DNA from: UBA7672 sp035995285
GTDB lineage: Bacteria > Pseudomonadota > Alphaproteobacteria > Caulobacterales > Hyphomonadaceae
Direction of reading: 5' to 3'
Assembly (NCBI GenBank): GCA_035995285.1
Contig: DASYKO010000063.1
Location: forward strand, 1-6,006
DNA length: 6,006 bases
Shown here: positions 1 to 5,899 of the stretch, in pieces
How the letters are laid out: each line of letters starts with the position of its first letter
How positions within the stretch are numbered: position 1 is the first letter of the stretch
The notes under the pieces: generated by a model
The model's input: only the letters and a program-made list of their open reading frames with translations
Told to the model about the DNA's origin: nothing
Databases searched by the model: none
Program-made: the position numbers and the translations under genes

Positions 1-228
1 GCGGATGATTTCGCGTCAGACACTCTACCGGTAGCGCCAGCAATGGCGTGGCCAACACAAGCGCGGTTCATCCGCGTCCCCGGCCCTCCACTCACGAGGG
101 CGCACGAGCATCCCAGGCGGTTTCCACCGGCCTGAATGCGAAACCGTAACGTAGGGTGCATTAGGGCATCGGTGACGACACCGGACGACGATGTTTGAAA
201 TCGAGGCGCCAACCCCTACAAAGCCCTC
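1..228. other. Left-edge region with no supportable gene
   Basis: I see no convincing gene here. On the plus strand, frame 1 is open from the window edge to a TGA at 133-135 and frame 2 to a TAG at 32-34. Either could be the tail of a gene entering from the left, but neither short tail is recognisable. A 13-codon reading frame (191-232, MFEIEAPTPTKPS) ends in an ATGA overlap with the methyltransferase start, but it has no clear ribosome binding site and may be chance. A short hairpin CGGTG-ACGA-CACCG lies at 170-183. A minus-strand reading frame over 25-432 looks like the shadow of the methyltransferase gene. Confidence 0.5.
118..146. repeat. Inverted repeat CGGTTTC-N15-GAAACCG
   Basis: Perfect 7-bp arms lie at 118-124 and 140-146, separated by 15 bases, about 85 bp before the methyltransferase gene. 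No T-run follows on the plus strand, so it does not look like a standard intrinsic terminator. It could be an operator or a weak terminator of a gene to the left. It is seen in the sequence; its function is unknown. Confidence 0.4.
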
Positions 229-876
229 ATGAAAAATCCCGCCGCCGCGATCTGGCATGAGCTGCGCTACGCCATCGACCGCGCGCTCAAGACCGGCGAG
301 CGCAAACACGAGTTCGAGGCCAAATACCGCAAGCACGGCGACTATTTCGGCTACCGCTCCAACCCCTACGAACTCGAGAAGTACGAGCGTACGCTGGCCT
401 TGATGCGCCTCTGGCGCCCGGACACGGCGCAAAGCGCGCTCGAAATCGGCTGCAGCGTCGGTGTCTTCACGAAGATGATCGCCGCGGAATTCTCGCGCGT
501 CACCGCGGTCGACATCGCAAAGGAAGCCCTCGCCATCGCCGCAACCGAAGTCGGCTCAACAGGCCAGGTAACCTACGTGCAGAGCGACCTGCTCTCGCTG
601 AAGCTCAACCAGACCTTCGACGTGATCTTCTGCGCCGAGGTCCTGATGTACATCCGCGAGCCCGACGCACCGGCCGCGTGCAAGGCGCTCGACGATCACC
701 TCGCTCCAGGCGGCATCATCATCGAAGTCAGCCAGCAGGACCGCGAATCCGGCCGCCCGAAATTCTTCCACGGCTGGGCAACTGCTCTCGGCGAATACTT
801 CGAGATCGCTCACCGCGAAAAGTTCGACGATCCGACTCGGCCCTACGAGATCGTCGCCTATCAAAGGAGAAGGTGA
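229..876 (+). CDS. NodS-like SAM-dependent methyltransferase
   Basis: A 215-residue class I methyltransferase predicted to be cytosolic, with no signal peptide or membrane segment. The SAM-binding motif I is LEIGCSVGVF at residues 71-80. Asp95 in VTAVDI is the usual ribose-binding acid, D120 follows the next strand, and FDVIFCAEVLMYI (130-142) is the post-II strand region. The segment before motif I (YRSNPYELEKYERTL, about 42-56) resembles NodS, the N-methyltransferase of rhizobial Nod-factor synthesis, and full length is near the NodS size. The nearby glycosyltransferase and deacetylase-like genes suggest a sugar amine or glycolipid acceptor, but this is inference; the NodS family also contains many methyltransferases of unknown substrate. 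The ATG at 229 is the first usable start after an in-frame TGA at 196-198. No strong Shine-Dalgarno sequence precedes it, so translation may be weak. Confidence 0.88.
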   Translation: MKNPAAAIWHELRYAIDRALKTGERKHEFEAKYRKHGDYFGYRSNPYELEKYERTLALMRLWRPDTAQSALEIGCSVGVFTKMIAAEFSRVTAVDIAKEALAIAATEVGSTGQVTYVQSDLLSLKLNQTFDVIFCAEVLMYIREPDAPAACKALDDHLAPGGIIIEVSQQDRESGRPKFFHGWATALGEYFEIAHREKFDDPTRPYEIVAYQRRR

Positions 877-1138
877 CGCCACGCCACCCAAATCTGAAGC
901 GTGTAAAGCGCGCCACTTTGGTTCTGCATATTTGCGGCCCCTCGCCAGAGGTTACCTTCAAAACGCGATGAAAACGCTACGTAACGCTGCAAGAACGAGC
1001 AGTCCAGTTTGTCGCAAGATGTATCGCAGGCGTAGACAAAGATAACATCGGTGTTACCCTTCGAATTATTGGAGTAACATACGCGTTATCGGGGTCTATT
1101 CGGGGACAATAGATCTTCCCTCCAGGGGCTCGGGGAAG
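877..1138. other. Intergenic region before the glycosyltransferase operon
   Basis: This gap is visibly richer in A and T than the flanking genes and has no credible reading frame in either direction. It holds the paired palindromes listed separately. A possible but poor -35/-10 pair is TTGTCG at 1009-1014 with TAGACA at 1033-1038 (18-bp spacer). No intrinsic terminator with a T-run is visible after the methyltransferase gene. Confidence 0.5.
1043..1088. promoter_or_regulatory. Tandem palindromic sites TAACAT-N4-GTTA (candidate operator)
   Basis: The 14-bp element TAACAT-N4-GTTA occurs twice in the same orientation, at 1043-1056 and 1075-1088. Each contains a perfect TAAC-N6-GTTA dyad, and they are spaced 32 bp start to start, about three helical turns, so both would face the same side of the DNA. 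They sit 50-95 bp upstream of the glycosyltransferase start, where a regulator controlling the operon would bind. The repeats are seen directly; their role as an operator is inferred, and no known regulator consensus is claimed. Confidence 0.5.
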
Positions 1139-2032
1139 GTGATGCAGGGGTCGAATACTTTCCAGGTCTTCGTGATCTCTCTAGATCGCGCAGTAGAACG
1201 ACGTGAGCACATGAAGAAGCTCGTGTCTGATCTTGGATTTACTGCAACCGTCATATCTGCGGTCGATGGCCGGAATCTGCGCCCGGAACAGCGCGCCAAA
1301 TACTCCAGCGATCGCGCCCGGCGCATCTATGGCTGCGAGATGAGCGATTCAGAGATCGCCTGCTATCTCAGCCACCTCAGCATCTATTCGAAGATGATCG
1401 AGCACCGCATCGACGCGGCGCTGATCCTCGAAGACGACATCTCCGCCATGGGCGATCTCAAGCCCGCGGTCGAGGACGTGCTCAAGCTGCCGAAGTCCGC
1501 CTGGCAGGTCGTGCGCCTGCAGAGCACCAAGCGCTGCGTCTCGCATCCCGAGCCTGACGACAAGAGCATGGGCGAAGCCCTCGCCAAGATCGGCCCGCGC
1601 GAGATCTTCCGCCTCAAGACCAGCGTACTCGGCGGCTGCGCCTATCTCATCCGCCTGGGCGCCGCCTCAGCCATGCTGGCGCGCAGCGAACTGATCGATA
1701 TGCCGATCGACCAGACGCTCGACCGCTACTGGGAGAACGGCATCATCCCCTACGTGCTGCGCCCGATGCCGGTATGGCATGAGGACCTGTTCGAATCCGA
1801 AATCGGCGTGCGTGGCCGCGCGAAAATAAAGAACGCCCCCATGGGCACGCTCATGCGCCGGCGCGGGCAGAGACTGATCGACAGCTTCAACAAGCGAGTA
1901 TTCTGGCTGGCTTTCCGGGTACCCTCACTCGGAAGCCTGCTGGCCGGCGCCGGATTGCCGAGCGCTCGCATGGCGCTTCGCGCGCTATGGGGCGTTCCGG
2001 CGCCGCAAATTCCTGTCGCGAGGAAGGTGTAG
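1139..2032 (+). CDS. Glycosyltransferase family 25 (LPS glycosyltransferase-like)
   Basis: A 297-residue protein with the layout of GT25, the family of LPS glycosyltransferases such as Lex2B and LgtB-type enzymes and of collagen galactosyltransferases. The N-terminal strand is VFVISLDRAVERREHM (10-25). The family hallmark follows: GCEMSDSEIACYLSH at 65-79 and then LILEDD at 95-100, which carries the metal and nucleotide-sugar binding acids. GGCAYLI (165-171) and the MPIDQTLDRYW segment (188-198) also fit the family. The protein is probably cytosolic or peripheral on the inner membrane; a basic stretch and a moderately hydrophobic part lie at 239-275. It probably transfers a hexose to LPS or another surface glycan, but donor and acceptor cannot be read from the sequence. 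The start is either GTG 1139 (used for numbering) or ATG 1142; GGGGAA at 1132-1137 sits closer than ideal to both. It is the first gene of a two-gene operon with the deacetylase-like gene. Confidence 0.87.
   Translation: MMQGSNTFQVFVISLDRAVERREHMKKLVSDLGFTATVISAVDGRNLRPEQRAKYSSDRARRIYGCEMSDSEIACYLSHLSIYSKMIEHRIDAALILEDDISAMGDLKPAVEDVLKLPKSAWQVVRLQSTKRCVSHPEPDDKSMGEALAKIGPREIFRLKTSVLGGCAYLIRLGAASAMLARSELIDMPIDQTLDRYWENGIIPYVLRPMPVWHEDLFESEIGVRGRAKIKNAPMGTLMRRRGQRLIDSFNKRVFWLAFRVPSLGSLLAGAGLPSARMALRALWGVPAPQIPVARKV
2021..2027 (+). promoter_or_regulatory. Ribosome binding site setting the GTG start at 2036
   Basis: AGGAAGG lies inside the last codons of the glycosyltransferase gene, 8 bases before GTG 2036. 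It is the strongest Shine-Dalgarno match on this side and supports a GTG start that lies only 3 bases after the preceding TAG. The arrangement implies translational coupling of the two genes. Confidence 0.7.
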
Positions 2033-2035
2033 CGC

Positions 2036-2830
2036 GTGATCGACGACCTCGCCCTCCTCCGCCTCAACCACGAACTCGGAATCTGGCGCCGAGCATGGCA
2101 GGCGCCGATCCTGTGGTGGCGCGACGATGATTGCCGCGAGCCGACCTGGCAGCTCGACCGTCTGATGCATGTACGGCGTGACCTGCCGATCACGCTCGCG
2201 GTCATTCCGGATGGAGACCTGACAGCGCTGGCCAAGCACCTGGAATCGGCCGACGGGATCACCATCGCCCAGCACGGCGTCGATCACGCGAACAAGCTGC
2301 CCGATGGCGGCCCGCGCAGCGAATTCCCGGAAGACATGACGCAGGATGCGATCAACGGTGCAGTCTCCGCAGGCCATGCGCGGCTATCTGCAGCGGGGCT
2401 CGATCCCATCCTGTTCGTGCCGCCCTGGAACGAGCCAAGCGACCGCCTGATCCAGGCCATCAAGTCGGCGGGCTACGGCGCCTATTCCATCGGCAAGAAC
2501 GGCGACGATCGCGATGGCCTCGAGCACGTCGGCGCCCAGGTCGACATATTGCGCTGGAAAGGCACACCGCACTTCCGCGGCCGCCGCCGGATATTCGACG
2601 CCCTCCGCTACGAACTCGAAGCGCGCCGTCGCCATGGCGCTTTCGACAAACCCATCGGCCTGCTGACGCATCACCTCGTGCACGATGAAGAAGCCTGGGC
2701 CTTCCTGGTGTGGTTCGCCCAGTTCGCCCAGCGCGGCTTCGAGATCCGCGGCCTCGACGAACTCGTGCAGCCAGCGCGAACAGAGGCAACGCCCCTGTTC
2801 AAGCAACGCAGGCCGCGAACCTCCGCGTAA
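2036..2830 (+). CDS. Divergent polysaccharide deacetylase-fold protein (NodB-like)
   Basis: A 264-residue protein without a signal peptide whose motifs match the NodB / carbohydrate esterase 4 barrel in order. ILWWRDDD (25-32) corresponds to the TFDD motif with the catalytic base and metal aspartates. HGVDH (80-84) is the metal-binding HxxxH. FVPPWNE (127-133) stands in place of the RxPY motif, so the usual arginine is replaced. LLTHHLVHDE (209-218) would supply the late histidine. CE4 enzymes remove N- or O-acetyl groups from sugars. With a glycosyltransferase immediately before it and a NodS-like methyltransferase nearby, a role in modifying the same glycan is likely, but catalytic activity is inferred. 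The lack of an export signal suggests action on a cytosolic or lipid-linked intermediate. The C-terminal tail (245-264) is basic and probably disordered. The GTG start is supported by AGGAAGG at 2021-2027. Confidence 0.8.
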   Translation: MIDDLALLRLNHELGIWRRAWQAPILWWRDDDCREPTWQLDRLMHVRRDLPITLAVIPDGDLTALAKHLESADGITIAQHGVDHANKLPDGGPRSEFPEDMTQDAINGAVSAGHARLSAAGLDPILFVPPWNEPSDRLIQAIKSAGYGAYSIGKNGDDRDGLEHVGAQVDILRWKGTPHFRGRRRIFDALRYELEARRRHGAFDKPIGLLTHHLVHDEEAWAFLVWFAQFAQRGFEIRGLDELVQPARTEATPLFKQRRPRTSA

Positions 2831-2841
2831 GACTTGGCAGC

Positions 2842-3435
2842 CTAATTCCCCGAACGCGGATGCCTCTGACGCTGCAGCGGACCGAACACTTTGGGGACCG
2901 CAGGAAAAGCGTGGCCATCTAGAGAGAATTTGGCCGCTGTGGTGATGGCGAATGCATCGCGCACCCACCATATCGAAACCGGCGTAATCCTGTCGGCCTC
3001 AACGTTCACGGTCATCGGGTAGAAGAGCCCGCCGGGATATTCGAGCACAAAATACTGAGGACCCAGCGGCGCGGCGAAACGGACATGATCGGTCGCCCCC
3101 TGCGGATCGGAGTCGGATTTGATCTGCGCATTCTCGTTCGGATTCTCGGCATAGACCTGCGCCCGCGATCCCGGCGGAGTGCCGCGGCGAATGGATGTGG
3201 TCGTCTGCGCGCTGCCGCGCGCCATGTAGAATTCGACGAAGCCGGAAGGCTCGCCCGGCACGGCCCAGCCGGAACGCTCCTTGAACTCGCCCTCCCCGAT
3301 CGATTCGATGCGCTGAAAGTCCGCCGCGCCGAGACCTTGCAGGCTGGGGTTGAGCTGTAGCGCGCTCGGATCGATCGAACAGGCCGACAAAGCCAGCGTT
3401 GCGGCGGCTGCAAGAGCCAGATGAAACGGGCGCAT
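2842..3435 (-). CDS. Small lipoprotein of unknown function
   Basis: A 197-residue predicted lipoprotein. The N-terminus has a short basic start (MRPFHL), a hydrophobic alanine/leucine core and the lipobox LSAC with the lipidated cysteine at residue 19. Serine at position +2 means no inner-membrane retention signal, so outer-membrane anchoring facing the periplasm is expected. The mature part has no motif I recognise. It mixes polar turns (95-115, rich in Asn, Asp, Ser and Gln) with beta-like hydrophobic strands such as QYFVLEYPGG (127-136) and SIWWVRDAFAI (154-164), suggesting a small beta-rich domain. The start is well supported by GGGAGGA (minus strand, 3441-3447) 5 bases before the ATG. 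It lies downstream of the alpha/beta-hydrolase gene on the same strand after a 117-bp gap, and its 3' end converges with the deacetylase-like gene, leaving only 11 bp between them. Confidence 0.85.
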   Translation of the reverse strand: MRPFHLALAAAATLALSACSIDPSALQLNPSLQGLGAADFQRIESIGEGEFKERSGWAVPGEPSGFVEFYMARGSAQTTTSIRRGTPPGSRAQVYAENPNENAQIKSDSDPQGATDHVRFAAPLGPQYFVLEYPGGLFYPMTVNVEADRITPVSIWWVRDAFAITTAAKFSLDGHAFPAVPKVFGPLQRQRHPRSGN

Positions 3436-3533
3436 GATCGTCCTCCCAGGTGTTGGAAGGAATCTAGGGATGGCGGCCGGCGCCGTAATCTAGCCAAAGG
3501 GCTTAGCTGGAGGCTTAGGACCTGTCTTCACTG

Positions 3534-3550
3534 CAGCGGAAACACCGCTG
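3534..3550 (-). terminator. Hairpin just after the hydrolase stop
   Basis: CAGCGG and CCGCTG form a perfect 6-bp stem around a 5-base loop (3540-3544), starting 2 bases after the TGA of the hydrolase gene as read on the minus strand. No T-run follows, so it is at best a weak terminator; it could instead be a processing or stability element between the hydrolase and lipoprotein genes. Confidence 0.35.
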
Positions 3551-3552
3551 GA

Positions 3553-4497
3553 TCAGGGCGAAACGCCGAGCATCTCCTTGAGCTTCGCCGTCTCGATGGC
3601 GAAGGCGGCCGTGCCCGGCGAGACCAGCTCGACATGGCCGGTGTTGCCCACGACAACGACTTCCGCGCGGTCGCCCGCAGCTTTGGCCTTGCGCACGATG
3701 TCCTCGCCGAGACGTGCAGGCGCGATCGCATCCTTGTCGCCATTCACCGCTACCTGGCGCACTCGCAGCGGGAACATCTCGACCGGCGACGTATCGGAAA
3801 AGACATCGGCCCGGTCGGTCGCCAATGGCCCGGTGAGCTGGTCAAGAATGGAGGCGAGGCAATCGCGCTGGGTCACGCTGGCGGACAGTTTCAGGTCCGC
3901 CAGACCGCCGGAGTTGACGACACCTGCGAGCTTCAGCGGATTGTCCATGTAGAGCGGCGAGGTCTTCGCAAGCTTCGCCCGCGCCGCCAGCCACATGACG
4001 AGATGGCCGCCGGCCGAATGGCCGAAGGCCGCTATGCGGCTGGTATCGAGATTGAGGGCAGCTGCGTGATCCCGAAGCGCGTCTGCCGCGCGGGCAACAT
4101 CGAGGAAGGTGCCGGGGTATCCGCCGCCGGCCTCGTCCACGCCGCGGTATTCGATGTTCCAGACGGCGATGCCTTGCTTGCGCAGATCCTCGGCCGCCCA
4201 GTTCATCAGCGTGTGGTCGGCGACCGATTTCTGCCAGCAGCCTCCATGCGCCATGAGAACGACAGGGTGCGGCCCGGCGCCATCGGGCAACCAGACATCG
4301 ACGACATCTGTCGCGCCCTGCCCCCAGCGGATGGTCTGCTGCGGAGAGACTTTGGGGCGGCTGAGGAGATCATCCCACACCATCAGGCGTTGCTTCATGG
4401 GCGCTTCCTCACCGGGAGCCGCAACAGGCGCGCCGCGCGGCGTCTGCGGCGAGCAGGCGGCGGCAAGAAGAACAAGGCTGAGGGCGATCCCACGCAT
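3553..4497 (-). CDS. Alpha/beta-hydrolase lipoprotein, kynurenine formamidase-like
   Basis: A 314-residue esterase/lipase-type alpha/beta-hydrolase. Oxyanion motif HGGCWQ is at 84-89, the nucleophile elbow GHSAGG at 159-164 (Ser161), the acid is in GDKDAIAP at 253-260 (probably Asp256), and the catalytic histidine is His288 in GNTGHVE. The HGGxW form is typical of alpha/beta-hydrolase kynurenine formamidases such as yeast BNA7, and the gene is divergent from kynU, so hydrolysis of N-formylkynurenine is a reasonable hypothesis. However, the first 15 residues (MRGIALSLVLLAAAC) are a lipoprotein signal with the lipidated Cys15, which would place the enzyme in the periplasm and argues equally for a general esterase. 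I chose ATG 4497 because it begins exactly at this signal peptide; a longer frame reaching 4671 would run into kynU. An internal ATG at 4398 (Met34) has a better ribosome binding site and would give a 281-residue form without the signal, keeping every catalytic motif. Confidence 0.85.
   Translation of the reverse strand: MRGIALSLVLLAAACSPQTPRGAPVAAPGEEAPMKQRLMVWDDLLSRPKVSPQQTIRWGQGATDVVDVWLPDGAGPHPVVLMAHGGCWQKSVADHTLMNWAAEDLRKQGIAVWNIEYRGVDEAGGGYPGTFLDVARAADALRDHAAALNLDTSRIAAFGHSAGGHLVMWLAARAKLAKTSPLYMDNPLKLAGVVNSGGLADLKLSASVTQRDCLASILDQLTGPLATDRADVFSDTSPVEMFPLRVRQVAVNGDKDAIAPARLGEDIVRKAKAAGDRAEVVVVGNTGHVELVSPGTAAFAIETAKLKEMLGVSP
4405..4410 (-). promoter_or_regulatory. Internal Shine-Dalgarno before Met34 of the hydrolase
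   Basis: On the minus strand GAGGAA precedes the in-frame ATG at 4398 with a 6-base spacer. This is a better ribosome binding site than the AGGGG almost touching the ATG at 4497. The same bases encode Glu-Glu, so it may be coincidence. Confidence 0.35.
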
Positions 4498-4570
4498 GGC
4501 CCCTGAGTGGCGCGTAGAACCGGCGTTTGCAAGGGTTGCCAGCGGCAGATTGGCAATCGCAAATACAAGC
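4498..4570. promoter_or_regulatory. Divergent promoter region of hydrolase and kynU with nested inverted repeats
   Basis: These 73 bp must contain the starts of both divergent transcripts unless a promoter lies inside a gene. They hold TTGCC (4536-4540) with GGCAA (4552-4556), and outside these TTTGC (4526-4530) with GCAAA (4559-4563); the two dyads are nearly but not exactly concentric. In known kyn loci an Lrp/AsnC-family regulator (KynR) acts on such regions, so an operator is plausible, but I cannot assign a regulator. No clear -35/-10 pair stands out on either strand. Confidence 0.45.
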
Positions 4571-5809
4571 ATGGCAAAACCACCCCAATCCCGCAGGGAA
4601 TGCGAAGCGCTCGACATGGACGATCCGCTGCAGCACGCGCGCAAGGCGTTCGTGCTGCCGGAGAAGACCATCTATCTCGACGGCCATTCGCTGGGGCCGG
4701 CGACGCACGAGGCGATCAAGCGCGTGAACCATGCGGCAGCGCAGGAATGGGCACAGGGCCTCATCCGCTCATGGAATGATGCGGGCGGCGGCGAGGGCTG
4801 GATCGACCTGCCCCTGCGGGTAGGCCAGCGCATTGCCGGCCTGATCGGCGCGCAGCCGGATGAAGTGATCGTCGCCGACAGCGTATCCGTGAACCTGTTC
4901 AAGCTGGCCGCGGCTGCCATGGATCTGGCGGGAACAAAGACGCTGCTGGTCGAGGAGAGCGAATTCCCGACAGACCAGTACGTCGCCGAGGGGCCGGCTG
5001 GCATCAAGAGTGGAAGACTGAAGCGCGTCGGCGCGGATCAGGCGATCAGCGTGCTTGCGAAAGAATGCGTCGTGCTCATCAAGAGCGTCGTGAACTATCG
5101 CACGGCTCTGGTCGCGGATATCGCAGCCCACGAGAAAGCAGCGGCGAAGACCGGCAGCGTGATCGTGTGGGACCTGTCGCACGCGGCCGGCGTGCTCGAG
5201 CTTGATCTGGCGGAACAAGGCGCTTGGCTGGCGGCCGGCTGCACCTACAAATTCCTGAACGGCGGCCCAGGCGCTCCGGCCTACCTCTACGTGCGCGGCG
5301 ACCTGGCGGAGAAGCTGTCCAACCCGATCGCGGGCTGGATGGGCCACGCCTCGCCGTTTGCATTCGATCCCGGCTATGCCCCGCGCGCAGGCGTGGCGAG
5401 ATTTGCTGCGGGAACGCCGGGAATACTCTCGCTGTCGGCGCTCGACGGCGCTCTCGACGCCTTCAACGGCACGGACATCCGGTTGGTTGAACGCAAGGCG
5501 CGGGCGCTAGGCGATCTCGTGCTGGCGCGGACCAAGGCGATGGGGCTGGAGGCGATCTCACCAACCGATCCGTCACGACGCGGCGGACATGTTTCAGTCA
5601 GGCATCCGGACGGTTATGCGGTGGTGCAAGCCCTCATTGCGCGCGGGGTGATCGCGGATTTCCGCGCGCCGGATTGCATGCGCTTCGGCGTGTCGCCGCT
5701 GTTTCTGCGCTATGCCGATGTCTGGGATGCGATGGATGCGTTGGCAAACGTGCTGACGTCTGCGGAATGGGACAAGCCCGAGTTCAAGACGCGGGCGGCT
5801 GTTACCTGA
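4571..5809 (+). CDS. kynU: Kynureninase (L-kynurenine hydrolase)
   Basis: A 412-residue PLP-dependent fold-type I enzyme that cleaves L-kynurenine to anthranilate and L-alanine in tryptophan breakdown; cytosolic homodimer. Visible family features are YLDGHSLGP (35-43), VADSVSVNLFK (101-111), EFPTDQY (131-137), VVNYRTAL (173-180), DLSHAAG (201-207, Asp201 for the pyridine nitrogen), CTYKFLNGGPG (224-234) with Schiff-base Lys227 and phosphate-contacting Tyr226, GWMGH (255-259), and RFGVSPLF (371-378) with a probable substrate-carboxylate arginine. Lys227 falls at the same number as in the Pseudomonas fluorescens enzyme. I chose ATG 4571 because the following RRECEALDMDDPL aligns with the conserved N-terminus of bacterial kynureninases; ATG 4616 is a less likely alternative, and a longer open frame reaching back to 4109 runs through the hydrolase gene on the other strand and is not real. 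No strong ribosome binding site precedes 4571. Confidence 0.95.
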   Translation: MAKPPQSRRECEALDMDDPLQHARKAFVLPEKTIYLDGHSLGPATHEAIKRVNHAAAQEWAQGLIRSWNDAGGGEGWIDLPLRVGQRIAGLIGAQPDEVIVADSVSVNLFKLAAAAMDLAGTKTLLVEESEFPTDQYVAEGPAGIKSGRLKRVGADQAISVLAKECVVLIKSVVNYRTALVADIAAHEKAAAKTGSVIVWDLSHAAGVLELDLAEQGAWLAAGCTYKFLNGGPGAPAYLYVRGDLAEKLSNPIAGWMGHASPFAFDPGYAPRAGVARFAAGTPGILSLSALDGALDAFNGTDIRLVERKARALGDLVLARTKAMGLEAISPTDPSRRGGHVSVRHPDGYAVVQALIARGVIADFRAPDCMRFGVSPLFLRYADVWDAMDALANVLTSAEWDKPEFKTRAAVT

Positions 5810-5819
5810 AAGTAGCCGT

Positions 5820-5847
5820 TTGAAGGTTCGAAACGCCGCGCTATAGC
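5820..5847 (+). promoter_or_regulatory. Candidate sigma-70 promoter for the glutathione transferase gene
   Basis: TTGAAG (5820-5825) and TATAGC (5842-5847) are separated by 16 bp, each matching four of six consensus positions. Transcription would begin near 5854, about 45 bases before the ATG, suggesting that the transferase gene is transcribed on its own rather than only by read-through from kynU. Confidence 0.45.
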
Positions 5848-5850
5848 TCG

Positions 5851-5862
5851 TTGCAATTGCAA
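5851..5862. repeat. Perfect 12-bp palindrome TTGCAATTGCAA
   Basis: This sequence equals its own reverse complement and lies 3 bases after the candidate -10 box, over the predicted transcription start. That is the classical position for a repressor operator. Its half-site TTGCAA also appears once in the kynU/hydrolase divergent region (4527-4532). The palindrome is seen; its regulatory function is inferred. Confidence 0.45.
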
Positions 5863-5899
5863 GCAGCCACGGACGGGTGGCCCCAAGGGAGGACTTCAA

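Noticed and set aside
191..232. 13-codon frame overlapping the methyltransferase start by ATGA
   Set aside because: The overlap resembles translational coupling, but there is no ribosome binding site and nothing distinctive in the peptide; chance is the simpler reading.
25..432. Minus-strand 135-codon frame at the left edge
   Set aside because: It overlaps the start of the methyltransferase gene in antisense and shows no domain or credible start.
2831..2841. Bidirectional terminator between the convergent genes
   Set aside because: The 11-bp gap has no hairpin or T-run.
3500..3518. Direct repeat GGCTTAG, two copies 12 bp apart
   Set aside because: Short, and without a matching promoter layout for the lipoprotein gene; not enough to call a regulatory site.
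3421..4506. 361-codon plus-strand open frame opposite the alpha/beta-hydrolase
   Set aside because: It lies antisense to a gene with an intact catalytic triad and signal peptide. Its sequence is arginine-rich and of low plausibility, as expected for a shadow frame in GC-rich DNA.
4109..4570. N-terminal extension of kynU back to 4109
   Set aside because: It runs antisense through the hydrolase gene, and the conserved kynureninase N-terminus begins right after ATG 4571.
4498..4671. Longer hydrolase start at 4671 on the minus strand
   Set aside because: It would overlap the kynU coding region and place 58 unrelated residues before a complete lipoprotein signal peptide.
4769..5347. 192-codon minus-strand frame inside kynU
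   Set aside because: Antisense to strongly conserved kynureninase motifs, with no recognisable protein features of its own.
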